Assembly: GCF_018881925.1 (NCBI RefSeq) | Contig: NZ_JACVPL010000010.1 | Span: forward strand, 1-64,000 | DNA: 64,000 nt | Direction of reading: 5' to 3' | Source of the DNA: Polynucleobacter sp. Latsch14-2 | GTDB taxonomy: Bacteria; Pseudomonadota; Gammaproteobacteria; Burkholderiales; Burkholderiaceae | Shown here: positions 58,001 to 64,000 of the stretch, piece by piece | Numbering within the stretch: position 1 is the first letter of the stretch | Layout of the letters: the number at the start of each line of letters is the position of its first letter | Position numbers and translations under genes: made by a program | Notes under the pieces: generated by a model | What the model was told of the DNA's origin: nothing | The model's database searches: none | Seen by the model: the letters and a program-made list of their open reading frames with translations, nothing else

Positions 58001-58553
58001 GATCGATAAAATTGAAAGCGGAGTATTCGGTGACAAACGCACCAAGCAGCAGGTAAAAATAAAAGAGCCTGATCCTGAGATTTTGGAGGAGGGCGTGTAC
58101 TTTCATAAATTGCTGGAGTTTTTGATTCCGCAATCGAGCAACCCAGAAAAGTCTCCCGCTCTACCAAGCGATCAAGAGATCATGAATTGGCTGGGTGTAG
58201 AGCAAACGCTTGCTCAAAAACTTCAATCGTATGTACAGCTTGTCATGAACGCTCCAGAGCTAAAACCGTATTTGACTTCAGGTGGATGGTTGCAAGCTTG
58301 GAATGAACTTGATATTGCTGATGCAGAGGGTAAGAGCTTCCGTCTTGATCGCTTGGTAGAGCTTGGCGATCACTTAGCCATCATTGACTACAAGCTGACT
58401 ATCCCAAGCCCAGAGAGTGAGATGTACGGCAAATACCTCAAGCAATTGCAGAATTACCAGCAAGAACTGAAGCGCATTCGGCCGGACAAGGAAAACCGAG
58501 CTTATTTGATTTCATCTAGCGGAAAGATCGAGCAGATTGGGCAGACTCTCTAA
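55038..58553 (+). CDS. addA: AddA-like UvrD-type helicase/nuclease
   Basis: A 1171-residue superfamily 1A helicase fused to a nuclease. Walker A is SACAGSGKTWLL near residue 19, TFTRKAAQEMRDRL follows, Walker B-type LIDEFQDTNPLQW lies near 408-420, then GDPKQSIYRFRRADPRLF and the late motifs TIHGAKGLEAPFV and LYVAMTRAKQGLW. The C-terminal nuclease has GVYFHKLLEFL, RLDRLVE and AIIDYKLT. I chose GTG 55038, coupled to the addB stop and preceded by AAGGGGA; the frame from 54993 runs inside addB. Confidence 0.9.
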   Translation: MSENFDYAIACNPEHSVIVSACAGSGKTWLLVARMLRLLLAGAKPTEILALTFTRKAAQEMRDRLYGLLEEFSRADDASLTQELMMRGLKQAEAQELLPEARALYLKVLASPQAIVIDTFHGWFGRLLGAAPVSADVQPGFNLREDSNRLQDECMEDWWGDLPQELKEYFDILLAEFGASETQKFLMGSYSLFKQRGAWTFFIDACKTQGLTPLARLDQGLPSLGTLNPLERFWQQPQTMGNLELLYRCFSNGTPTQKAGAAYIEFVIAHHRAGGSLMEIADEWQSYFLTKKRTPLADIAKTSKPMLDYITKTGGDPAEITSIRNAWVEAYEALFAWQSEQRIHDVNEAWFAMSEAMLAHMEKTKESMRVRDFDDLEIGVSQLMAQAANASYLQARLDAKYSHILIDEFQDTNPLQWQILRSWLEGYGDDGSKPSVFIVGDPKQSIYRFRRADPRLFDSARNFLVAHLDAKTLSQNTTRRNAPAINEAVNQVFLAGALPASYQYAAQKTAWQPPLEGIVGSEYAAQGEAQLLPLIERAEEEQSERSGTALDDAIHDAGQTASVQQRYEEGKQISRLIHRIMATRQVVDKKDGREFWRPARGSDFILLVKRRLYLPQFERALRETGLAYDSSRLGGLLNTLEIDDLIALLTVLVSPRHDLPLAQVLRSPIFGFTEEQMQLLAISISEAYSCWWDALQANQNPQIQKAARYLEHWRALGETLPVHDLLDLIYQESNLRVKYALVSQNLARAQVLANLDAFLTLALNQDGGRYPSLSRFIAEINTMRRGDDNETPNEGDVESEAELDQDIGEIDEQSEATEDDQHQRVRLMTIHGAKGLEAPFVIMLDANHTEWKAPHRGVLLDWSPEHASPTHLSLYTSQSLTGERSIIYDKENEVSQNENWNLLYVAMTRAKQGLWLSGVQASNKTGINERSWYGRALTAGITVDIDVLNLPDTCAESNHASVELGSMPFRMDQFAIEWDAAKHSHQEQIDKIESGVFGDKRTKQQVKIKEPDPEILEEGVYFHKLLEFLIPQSSNPEKSPALPSDQEIMNWLGVEQTLAQKLQSYVQLVMNAPELKPYLTSGGWLQAWNELDIADAEGKSFRLDRLVELGDHLAIIDYKLTIPSPESEMYGKYLKQLQNYQQELKRIRPDKENRAYLISSSGKIEQIGQTL

Positions 58554-58565
58554 TCTTCCTAAGCT

Positions 58566-58593
58566 CTTGAATAACCCTACTTAATCCCCATAT
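58566..58593 (+). promoter_or_regulatory. Sigma-32 (heat-shock) promoter candidate
   Basis: CTTGAA at 58566-58571 and CCCCATAT at 58586-58593 are 14 bases apart. This matches the RpoH consensus (CTTGAA, 11-16 bases, CCCCATnT) at both boxes. It lies 65 bases before the TPR-protein start. The match is seen; heat-shock control is inferred. Confidence 0.6.
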
Positions 58594-58657
58594 ATTGACC
58601 TAGAGGCAAAAATCCTCAAACTGGGGATAATCAGTTATCACGCTTAAAGGAGCCCCG

Positions 58658-59476
58658 ATGAAGATGCAACGTTTCTCTAATCTTTTTGCTAGTTTATTTG
58701 CTGTCAGCCTATTGCTGTGCAGTGGTTTAGCATTGGCTGAACCCACATTGCCGCAGGTAACTCAGGCTATTCAGTCGGGACAATTGGCTAAAGCCGATGC
58801 CATGATGAGCGAGGTTTTGCAAAACCATCCAAATAGCGCTAAAGCCCACTACATTGCTTCTGAGCTCTATTTGAAAGAGGGTAAATTAGATGCGGCTAGA
58901 AATGCTTTTATGCAAGCAGAAAACTTGGCTCCAGGATTACCTTTTGTTCAACCTGAATCGGTTCAGAAATTACAAACGCAATTGCGCGCAGGTGCTGCAC
59001 CGGTTGCAACAAATGCTGGCGCTGAATCTATTTTCGCTAGCCCAATTTTTTGGATTCTGATGGCTATTTTGGTGGTGGGCATCATCTTCTTCATGAAAAA
59101 CCGCAACGCCCAACAGCCAGTGCAAGTTTATAACGCACCAACAGCGAATGGCCCGTATCCTGGAACTCCTGGCGGCTATCCACCAAATTATCCAGGTGCG
59201 CCAACGTCTGGTATGGGTGGTGGCTTAATGGGTAGTCTCGCTACAGGCGCTGCGCTTGGTGCTGGCATGGTCGCTGGCCAAGCTTTAGCCGGTCATTTAA
59301 TGGGTGGCAGTAGCCAGGCCAACCCGGGTAATGCGAACAATGGCTTTAATCAAGTTGGCGGACAGGCACCAGATGCCGCTAACTTCGGTGTAAACGATGC
59401 GAGCTCTTGGGATGATGGTGGCTCAAGCTCCTGGGATGACAGCAGCGGTGGCGGCGACTTTATGAGTGATGTATAG
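58658..59476 (+). CDS. TPR membrane protein with Gly/Asp-rich tail
   Basis: A 272-residue protein with a signal peptide (about 1-28, ending LALAEP). A helical tetratricopeptide-like region follows (about 30-95: AIQSGQLAKADAMMSEVLQNHPNSAKAHYIASELYLKEGKLDAARNAFMQAENLAP). One membrane span lies at about 128-148 (PIFWILMAILVVGIIFFMKN). The tail is Pro/Gly/Ala-rich with a helical glycine stretch and ends in SSWDDGGSSSWDDSSGGGDF. The topology suggests TPR in the periplasm and the tail in the cytoplasm. Function unknown. A sigma-32-like promoter precedes it, suggesting an envelope or folding stress role. Confidence 0.78.
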   Translation: MKMQRFSNLFASLFAVSLLLCSGLALAEPTLPQVTQAIQSGQLAKADAMMSEVLQNHPNSAKAHYIASELYLKEGKLDAARNAFMQAENLAPGLPFVQPESVQKLQTQLRAGAAPVATNAGAESIFASPIFWILMAILVVGIIFFMKNRNAQQPVQVYNAPTANGPYPGTPGGYPPNYPGAPTSGMGGGLMGSLATGAALGAGMVAGQALAGHLMGGSSQANPGNANNGFNQVGGQAPDAANFGVNDASSWDDGGSSSWDDSSGGGDFMSDV

Positions 59477-59544
59477 CGTACCTGCAAACTCAGTAAAGCC
59501 ATTCATTAATAAACGCAATACACACTAGAAAGTAGTAAGCAACC

Positions 59545-60045
59545 ATGGCAATTTCAATGTACCAAGCATCTATCCCTCAATTTAAAAAGATGCTGAGCAA
59601 TCTTTCTATCATCCTTAAGAAGGGCGAAGAGTACGCCAGCGCCAAGAAGATTGAGGGCACCGTATTGACAGGAGAGCGTTTATTCCCGGATATGTTCCCA
59701 CTCTCCAAGCAGGTACAGATTGCTTGTGATCAAGTCAAGAACGGCATGGCTCGCTTGGCTGGTATTGAGCCGCCGAAGTTTGACGATAGCGAAACCACTT
59801 TTGCTGAGTTGCAAGAGCGGGTTGCTAAAACCATTGCATTTATCGATGGTATTAAGCCTGCACAAGTCGATGGCACTGAAGCCAAAGAGATTAAGTTTTC
59901 CATTAAAGAGTGGCATTTTGAGTTTGTGGGCGAGCAATATCTCTTGACCTGGATTATTCCGAACTTCTACTTTCATGTGACTACTACATACAACCTCTTG
60001 CGTCACAACGGCGTTGAAATCGGCAAGGCAGATTACTTGGGTTAA
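59545..60045 (+). CDS. DUF1993 protein
   Basis: A 166-residue cytoplasmic protein of the DUF1993 family (four-helix, DinB-like fold). Conserved MYQASIPQFKKMLSNLSIIL, LFPDMFPLSKQVQIACDQVKNGMARLAG and FYFHVTTTYNLLRHNGVEIGKADYLG are present. The His in FHVTTTYNLLRHNG could be a metal ligand as in DinB-like proteins, but no activity is established. It follows the TPR gene by 68 bases. Confidence 0.88.
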   Translation: MAISMYQASIPQFKKMLSNLSIILKKGEEYASAKKIEGTVLTGERLFPDMFPLSKQVQIACDQVKNGMARLAGIEPPKFDDSETTFAELQERVAKTIAFIDGIKPAQVDGTEAKEIKFSIKEWHFEFVGEQYLLTWIIPNFYFHVTTTYNLLRHNGVEIGKADYLG

Positions 60046-60071
60046 ACCAGCATATTCAGTAAACTGCTGAC

Positions 60072-60188
60072 ATGGATCATTTAAACGCGATTACTGAGAT
60101 AGTGCAGCCCTGGATCTTTCGGGCCAGTATCTATTTGTCGAATGCGTTTTTAGATGACCCCGCCATTCTGGCTTTTGCTTTTTGCTAA
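60072..60188 (+). CDS. Possible 38-residue ORF, unproven
   Basis: An open frame of 38 residues (starts MDHLNAITEIVQPW, ends AILAFAFC) between the DUF1993 gene and the terminator at 60210. No good ribosome binding site stands before the ATG, and no family is recognised. It may be chance. Confidence 0.2.
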   Translation: MDHLNAITEIVQPWIFRASIYLSNAFLDDPAILAFAFC

Positions 60189-60209
60189 GCAGGACAGGAT
60201 CGGTAGATT

Positions 60210-60232
60210 AACCACCTTCGGGTGGTTTTTTC
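60210..60232 (+). terminator. Rho-independent terminator before the SOS cassette
   Basis: AACCACC and GGTGGTT enclose a TTCG tetraloop and are followed by a T-tract (TTTTTT). It isolates the DUF1993 transcript from umuDC. Confidence 0.88.
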
Positions 60233-60299
60233 TTGCCTATGTTTGGAGAAAATAGCCATAAAACAACAAAAATATCTTCATTTATGAGGCTTTTACATA

Positions 60300-60319
60300 T
60301 ACTGTATAGATATACAGTA
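60300..60319 (+). promoter_or_regulatory. LexA box (SOS operator)
   Basis: TACTGTATAGATATACAGTA fits the LexA consensus TACTG(TA)5CAGTA with a single departure in the AT spacer. It lies 11 bases before the umuD ATG, so bound LexA would block both the promoter and the start region. Confidence 0.92.
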
Positions 60320-60330
60320 TATTAGTGACT

Positions 60331-60816
60331 ATGACGCCTCAAATTTACCCCCAGAAATCGACCCTAAGCCAAGCCCCACAAGCCTTGGCAGCGTATTTTG
60401 ATGATTTTGAGCTGAGGTTGCTCAGCCACCGGATTTCAGCTGGATTCCCTAGTCCAGCGGCAGATTATGCTGAACAGGGGCTCGATTTGAACCGCTACTT
60501 GGTTCAGAACAAGCCAGCCACTTTTATGTTTACCGTCCAGGGTGATTCGATGATGGGCGCCGGTATCTGTGATGGCGACAAGGTGGTTGTTGATAAAGCC
60601 CTTAAACCAAAACACAAAGACATTGTGGTGGCAGTCGTGGATAGCGAGTACACCATCAAACGCCTCTACCAATTACGTGGTCGAATTGAGCTCCAACCAG
60701 AAAACCCCAACTTTGAACCCATTACCTTTGATGAAGGTAGCGAGCTCCAAATCTGGGGTGTAGTGGTTGGTGTAGTGCGCAAGTACAGCAATGCTAGTAG
60801 CAGGGGGAGTAAATAA
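60331..60816 (+). CDS. umuD: UmuD-type SOS mutagenesis protein (S24 peptidase)
   Basis: A 161-residue protein with a short N-terminal arm and an S24 protease domain. The likely self-cleavage site is [12 protein letters not shown], an Ala-Gly pair as in LexA rather than the Cys-Gly of E. coli UmuD. The catalytic Ser is in [11 protein letters not shown] near residue 72 and Lys in SEYTIKRLY near 109. Cleavage would give active UmuD' for polymerase V. I prefer ATG 60331, since GTG 60325 is nearer the LexA box. No Shine-Dalgarno is evident. It is coupled to umuC. Confidence 0.93.
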   Translation: MTPQIYPQKSTLSQAPQALAAYFDDFELRLLSHRISAGFPSPAADYAEQGLDLNRYLVQNKPATFMFTVQGDSMMGAGICDGDKVVVDKALKPKHKDIVVAVVDSEYTIKRLYQLRGRIELQPENPNFEPITFDEGSELQIWGVVVGVVRKYSNASSRGSK

Positions 60817-60817
60817 G

Positions 60818-62140
60818 ATGGCGAACCCAGTGAACCTATTCAACGAATCCAATCAAGCCAAGCAACTATTCGCCTTGGTAGACGTAAACAACTTCTACGT
60901 TTCTTGCGAGCGGGTATTTGCCCCTAAGTTAGAGGGCGTACCCGTAGTAGTTTTATCAAACAATGATGGTTGTGCTGTCGCCAGAAGTGCTGAAGTGAAA
61001 GCCTTGGGTGTGAAGATGGCAACACCTTGGTTCAAGATGAAAGACCTCGCCAAAGAGCATGGCATTGTGGCGTATTCATCAAACTACACACTGTATGGTG
61101 ATATGAGTGATCGCGTTGTGCAGGTCCTCAGAAGATTTACGCCTAATCTTGAGGTCTACAGCATCGATGAAAGTTTTCTTAAAATTGAATCTGTACTCAA
61201 AGCTTATCCAGATGCAACGCACCTTGGTCACATCATTAAACAAGATGTTAAAGACACTACTGGTCTACCAGTTTGTGTGGGCATTGGTTCTAGCAAGACC
61301 TTGGCAAAGTTTGCCAATCACCTAGCTAAGAAGTATTCACAGTTTGCAGGTGTATGTGATGTCGAGAGTATGCCTAAGGAAGAGCTCTATCAATGGATGA
61401 GTGAGATACCAGTAGGCGAGGTGTGGGGTATTGGTAGGCAGCTTGCCAAGAAACTCGCAGCCCTGAAAATCAATACCGTCTTTGACCTCTTACAAGTCTC
61501 ACCACAAACTATGCGCCAACAATTTGGTGTCGTTATGGAAAGACTTTGCTATGAGTTGCGTGGCGTATCCTGCTTAAAGCTAGAAGAAGTGGCGCCAGCT
61601 AAACAGCAAATCATTGCTTCGCGTAGCTTTGGTAAGTTGGTTACCAGCTTAGAAGAATTGGCTGAGTCGGTTGCCACTCATGCCGCAAGAGCTGCAGAAA
61701 AAATCAGAAGCCAAAATTCTGTTACGGGCGCGATTAGCATCTTTATTGAAACCAATCCCCATAAGCAGAACGAGCCTCAGTACGCACAAAGTATCACCGT
61801 CGCACTAGAGAGCCCAACAGATAACACGCTCAAGCTAACTGAGGCAGCAGTGGAGGGTCTTAAGCAAATCTATCAGGGTGGCTTTAGATATAAGAAGGCC
61901 GGCATTGTGCTCAATCTTTTATCTGATAAACCCACCGTGCAGCAATCACTGTTTGATGATGTCGACACTAGAGGGAAATCCGCTGATCTTATGAAAGCCT
62001 TGGATTCTATTAATAGTCGCTTTGGCAATGCGGTGATTCGTTCGGGAGCAGCAGGAACTAAACAATCCTGGCAAATGAGATCTGGCAACAAGTCACCGAA
62101 CTACACAACTCAGTGGAACGAATTACCAGTGGTGCACTAG
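60818..62140 (+). CDS. umuC: UmuC-type error-prone DNA polymerase V subunit
   Basis: A 440-residue Y-family polymerase. The palm motif [17 protein letters not shown] carries the first catalytic Asp, YSIDESFLK the Asp-Glu pair. The fingers region [21 protein letters not shown], helix-hairpin-helix [14 protein letters not shown] and a little-finger domain follow. The C-terminal ~40 residues are typical of UmuC. With UmuD' it copies damaged DNA. It starts one base after umuD, with GGGGGAG upstream. Confidence 0.95.
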   Translation: MANPVNLFNESNQAKQLFALVDVNNFYVSCERVFAPKLEGVPVVVLSNNDGCAVARSAEVKALGVKMATPWFKMKDLAKEHGIVAYSSNYTLYGDMSDRVVQVLRRFTPNLEVYSIDESFLKIESVLKAYPDATHLGHIIKQDVKDTTGLPVCVGIGSSKTLAKFANHLAKKYSQFAGVCDVESMPKEELYQWMSEIPVGEVWGIGRQLAKKLAALKINTVFDLLQVSPQTMRQQFGVVMERLCYELRGVSCLKLEEVAPAKQQIIASRSFGKLVTSLEELAESVATHAARAAEKIRSQNSVTGAISIFIETNPHKQNEPQYAQSITVALESPTDNTLKLTEAAVEGLKQIYQGGFRYKKAGIVLNLLSDKPTVQQSLFDDVDTRGKSADLMKALDSINSRFGNAVIRSGAAGTKQSWQMRSGNKSPNYTTQWNELPVVH

Positions 62141-62312
62141 GAAAAAGAGCAGAACACAAAAAAATCAACAAACAAACAACAAACAAAATAACAAATTGAG
62201 CGCTAATTTTTACTAGCTCATTTTGTGAGCTTTAAAGTGAATATTCTTAAAACATAGCAGTAAAGATTGAAGTATCAGCAACAAAACAGACGAGCAAAAA
62301 AAGGAGAAATAA
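62141..62312 (+). other. Intergenic stretch with a weak hairpin after umuC
   Basis: An A-rich beginning with repeats of CAAACAA-type is followed by AGCTCA (62215-62220) pairing with TGAGCT (62226-62231). The stem is short and lacks a strong T-tract. Promoter elements for the next small gene should lie here but were not clear. Confidence 0.35.
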
Positions 62313-62447
62313 ATGGAACTAATCAATAACTTTAATGGTCTATCACTGGCAGTCATCATGGTGTTGTCTTACTTCGCCGTATTGAAAAGCACTAAACGCG
62401 ATTCTTTCGAGAAAAAACAGGCAGTGTTTAATCGTCACTATCGTTAA
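62313..62447 (+). CDS. 44-residue single-span membrane protein, unknown
   Basis: A small open frame with a strong ribosome binding site, AAGGAG at 62301-62306, well placed before the ATG. The protein has one likely membrane helix (about residues 9-25, LSLAVIMVLSYFAVL) and a basic tail (KSTKRDSFEKKQAVFNRHYR) expected in the cytoplasm. It lies between umuC and a Bug gene, with a leader of 170 bases and a hairpin after it, so it is probably its own unit. I do not recognise the family. Confidence 0.6.
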   Translation: MELINNFNGLSLAVIMVLSYFAVLKSTKRDSFEKKQAVFNRHYR

Positions 62448-62511
62448 GAAAAAAATAGCAGTGCAAAGAAGTGGGTGGCGGCATGCAGCAAAAAAGCAGC
62501 AAAAGTCTAAA

Positions 62512-62545
62512 GGGGAATGAGGAAATCACGGATTCCTTATTCCCC
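62512..62545 (+). other. 13-pair hairpin in the 271-base gap after the small membrane protein
   Basis: GGGGAATGAGGAA and TTCCTTATTCCCC pair along 13 positions (one G-T) with an eight-base loop. No T-tract follows, so it could be a processing or stabilising structure, a transcript end for the reverse strand, or part of a small RNA. The rest of 62448-62718 shows only a TATAAA hexamer near 62672, a possible -10 box for the next gene. Confidence 0.5.
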
Positions 62546-62718
62546 AACTGCAGATATTGAGTATTTCAGCGTGAATTCATCAGCGCTTGGAATTGAATCC
62601 CCCAAAGACTCTTAGTCAGTTGAGCCGGTCCTAGCAAAGGATCCAATATCCTTCATTCATCTAAGTGGTATAAATTGAATATCAGTAACGATCTTTCTGG
62701 GGCCTAATGGGCTAAAAA

Positions 62719-63693
62719 ATGAAAACAATGGCCATGTTAAAGATTTTTGTAAGCCTATTGGCTTTGACCTGCTCCTCACTTGTATGTGCAGACTATCCTG
62801 AAAAATCTATTCGCTTAGTAGTGCCTTTTGCTACTGGCGGCACTTCAGAAATTGTGGCGCGTTCCGTGGCAAATAGTCTGAGCACTAGCTTGGGTCAATC
62901 TGTATATGTAGATAACAAGCCTGGAGGTGCAGGCAATATCGCCATGGAAGAGGTTAAGCGCGCTAATCCTGATGGCTACACTTTAATTTTGGGTCATGTT
63001 GGAACTTTGGCTGTGAACCCAGCGCTATTTGGTAAAAAATTGCCGTACGATCCGAATAAAGATTTCGCGCCAGTTACTTTAGTAGCAAAAGTACCAAATG
63101 TGATTGCTGTGAGCGAGAAAAGCAATTACAAAACATTGGGAGATTTGGTAGTGGACGCTAAAAAGAACCCAGGCAAGATTAATTATGGATCTGCAGGTAA
63201 TGGTAGTGCGGGGCACTTAGCGATGGAGTATTTTTCTTCTGAAGCGGGCATTGATTTAGTGCATGTACCTTACAAAGGCTCTGGACCGATGCTCACAGAC
63301 CTGATTGGCGGTCAAATTCAAGCAACCTTTAATGGCTTGCCCTCTCTAATGGGTCAGATTAAGGGTGGTACTTTACGCCCCTTAGCGGTTGGTTCATCCG
63401 AGCGCTCCAAAGTATTGCCCAATGTGCCCACCATAGCGGAGTCTGGCTATAAGGGGTTTGAGACGTCACAGTGGTACGGAATTATTGCTCCTGCCGGCAC
63501 ACCGCCAGCAGTGATTGATCGATTGCAAAAAGAGATTGCAAAGTCATTGAAGTCAAAAGAAGACTCTAAGAAGATGCTCGAAGACGGAGCGATATTAGTG
63601 GGGGATACACCGACTCAGTTCGGCGCATTCATTAAAGCTGAACAAGGTCGCTGGGCCAAAGTGGTTGAGAAAGCAAAAATCACAGTAGATTAA
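62719..63693 (+). CDS. Bug-family (TctC-like) periplasmic binding protein
   Basis: A 324-residue exported binding protein with signal peptide (about 1-25, ending SLVCADY). It continues YPEKSIRLVVPFATGGTSEIVARSVA; later INYGSAGNGSAGHLAMEYF and HVPYKGSGPMLTDLIGG are standard. Third orphan member in the window, without membrane partners. ATG 62719 is used; ATG 62728 and 62734 are in frame and would also leave a working signal peptide. Confidence 0.92.
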   Translation: MKTMAMLKIFVSLLALTCSSLVCADYPEKSIRLVVPFATGGTSEIVARSVANSLSTSLGQSVYVDNKPGGAGNIAMEEVKRANPDGYTLILGHVGTLAVNPALFGKKLPYDPNKDFAPVTLVAKVPNVIAVSEKSNYKTLGDLVVDAKKNPGKINYGSAGNGSAGHLAMEYFSSEAGIDLVHVPYKGSGPMLTDLIGGQIQATFNGLPSLMGQIKGGTLRPLAVGSSERSKVLPNVPTIAESGYKGFETSQWYGIIAPAGTPPAVIDRLQKEIAKSLKSKEDSKKMLEDGAILVGDTPTQFGAFIKAEQGRWAKVVEKAKITVD

Positions 63694-63735
63694 TTCATCA
63701 GCTGGGCGCTTGATTAGGGAGCGGTATTTAGGCGG

Positions 63736-63770
63736 TAAGACGTCTTAACACGCTCAAATTACCCCCCCCC
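63736..63770. other. 12-bp palindrome and nine-C tract between convergent genes
   Basis: TAAGACGTCTTA at 63736-63747 is a perfect palindrome; a run of nine C occurs at 63762-63770. Both lie between the Bug gene and the convergent DUF3820-containing gene, 17 bases beyond the latter's stop. The C-run is a likely site of length variation or of sequencing error. Confidence 0.6.
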
Positions 63771-63786
63771 ACTTATACAAGATTAT

Positions 63787-64000
63787 TTATTTGGACTCGA
63801 GCGCTTTGCGTAAGTACTCGGAAACATTGTCCTGGCGCAACATCCACTGTTTGTAATCAGTTGGCACCTGGCTAATGGCTTCGCCTTTGTGCTTGCCAAA
63901 AGGCATGATGGTCGGAATTCTGGCTTTCTCAGACATTTCCCAAAATGCATCCAATGAAGTAGGATGCAACTTCTCAATAATCTTGCCAACAATTTTGGAA
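63787..64000 (-). CDS. DUF3820-containing protein, C-terminal part; gene runs off the right edge
   Basis: The reverse frame is open from the stop at 63787 to the window end, so only the last ~70 residues are seen. PTIMPFGKHKGEAISQVPTDYKQWML, then DNVSEYLRKALESK, match the DUF3820 (QSregVF_b) domain. In many proteobacteria this domain follows a DnaQ-like 3'-5' exonuclease, so the full protein is probably such an exonuclease. That part is outside the window. Confidence 0.7.
   Translation of the reverse strand, partial: SKIVGKIIEKLHPTSLDAFWEMSEKARIPTIMPFGKHKGEAISQVPTDYKQWMLRQDNVSEYLRKALESK

Overview
The window looks like core chromosome of a free-living betaproteobacterium of the Burkholderiaceae. 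Polynucleobacter or a close relative is most likely. The moderate GC content, the tpiA-secG-tRNA-Leu-nuoA-to-N order, several orphan Bug (TctC-like) binding proteins and the ECF sigma-DUF3619-DUF3106-RDD block all fit that group. This is an inference from gene order and protein character, since no database search was possible.

Layout. Bases 1-3243 look like the end of an integrated element: the tail of an OmpR-family response regulator, a trimeric autotransporter adhesin and a small exported protein. The stretch ends in a 3' half-copy of a tRNA-Arg(ACG) gene followed by a strong terminator, as expected at the far junction of an island inserted in a tRNA gene. Core genes then begin. An MCE-type lipid transport operon (STAS-MlaE fusion, MlaF, MlaD, PqiC-like lipoprotein) is followed by a Bug protein, an atypical SDR and an FtsX-like permease, and then by a reverse-strand operon headed by an ECF sigma factor. 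From 13.6 to 20.3 kb lies branched-chain amino acid and phospholipid synthesis: ilvB-ilvH-ilvC-psd-pssA and leuA. Ahead of leuA sits a complete leucine attenuator: a 25-residue leader peptide with ten Leu codons, a terminator, and a competing antiterminator pairing. Then come a SYLF protein, a patatin lipoprotein, rpsO, pnp, a quinone oxidoreductase, tpiA, secG, tRNA-Leu(GAG) and the full 14-gene complex I operon (27.6-42.1 kb).

The last third holds a NUDIX hydrolase, a DUF1178 protein, a small membrane protein overlapping a DsbB-like gene, a second Bug protein, two small envelope proteins, a MATE exporter, a GT39-like membrane protein, rpmE2, rho and trxA. After these come a two-gene AddB/AddA-type helicase-nuclease, a TPR membrane protein behind a sigma-32-like promoter, a DUF1993 protein, and an SOS cassette (LexA box, umuD, umuC). 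A 44-residue membrane protein with a strong ribosome binding site, a third Bug protein and the 3' end of a DUF3820-containing gene close the window.

Most genes are housekeeping. The most informative non-coding signals are the leu attenuator, the tRNA-Arg half-site, the 10-bp-phased TTGTAAGA repeats between the response regulator and the adhesin, the LexA box, the sigma-32-like promoter and a perfect 20-bp palindrome in the rho leader. I did not find a clearly new multi-gene defence or biosynthetic system. The nearest candidates for undescribed biology are the sigma/DUF3619/DUF3106/RDD operon, the small-protein/DsbB pair and the STAS-fused MCE operon.
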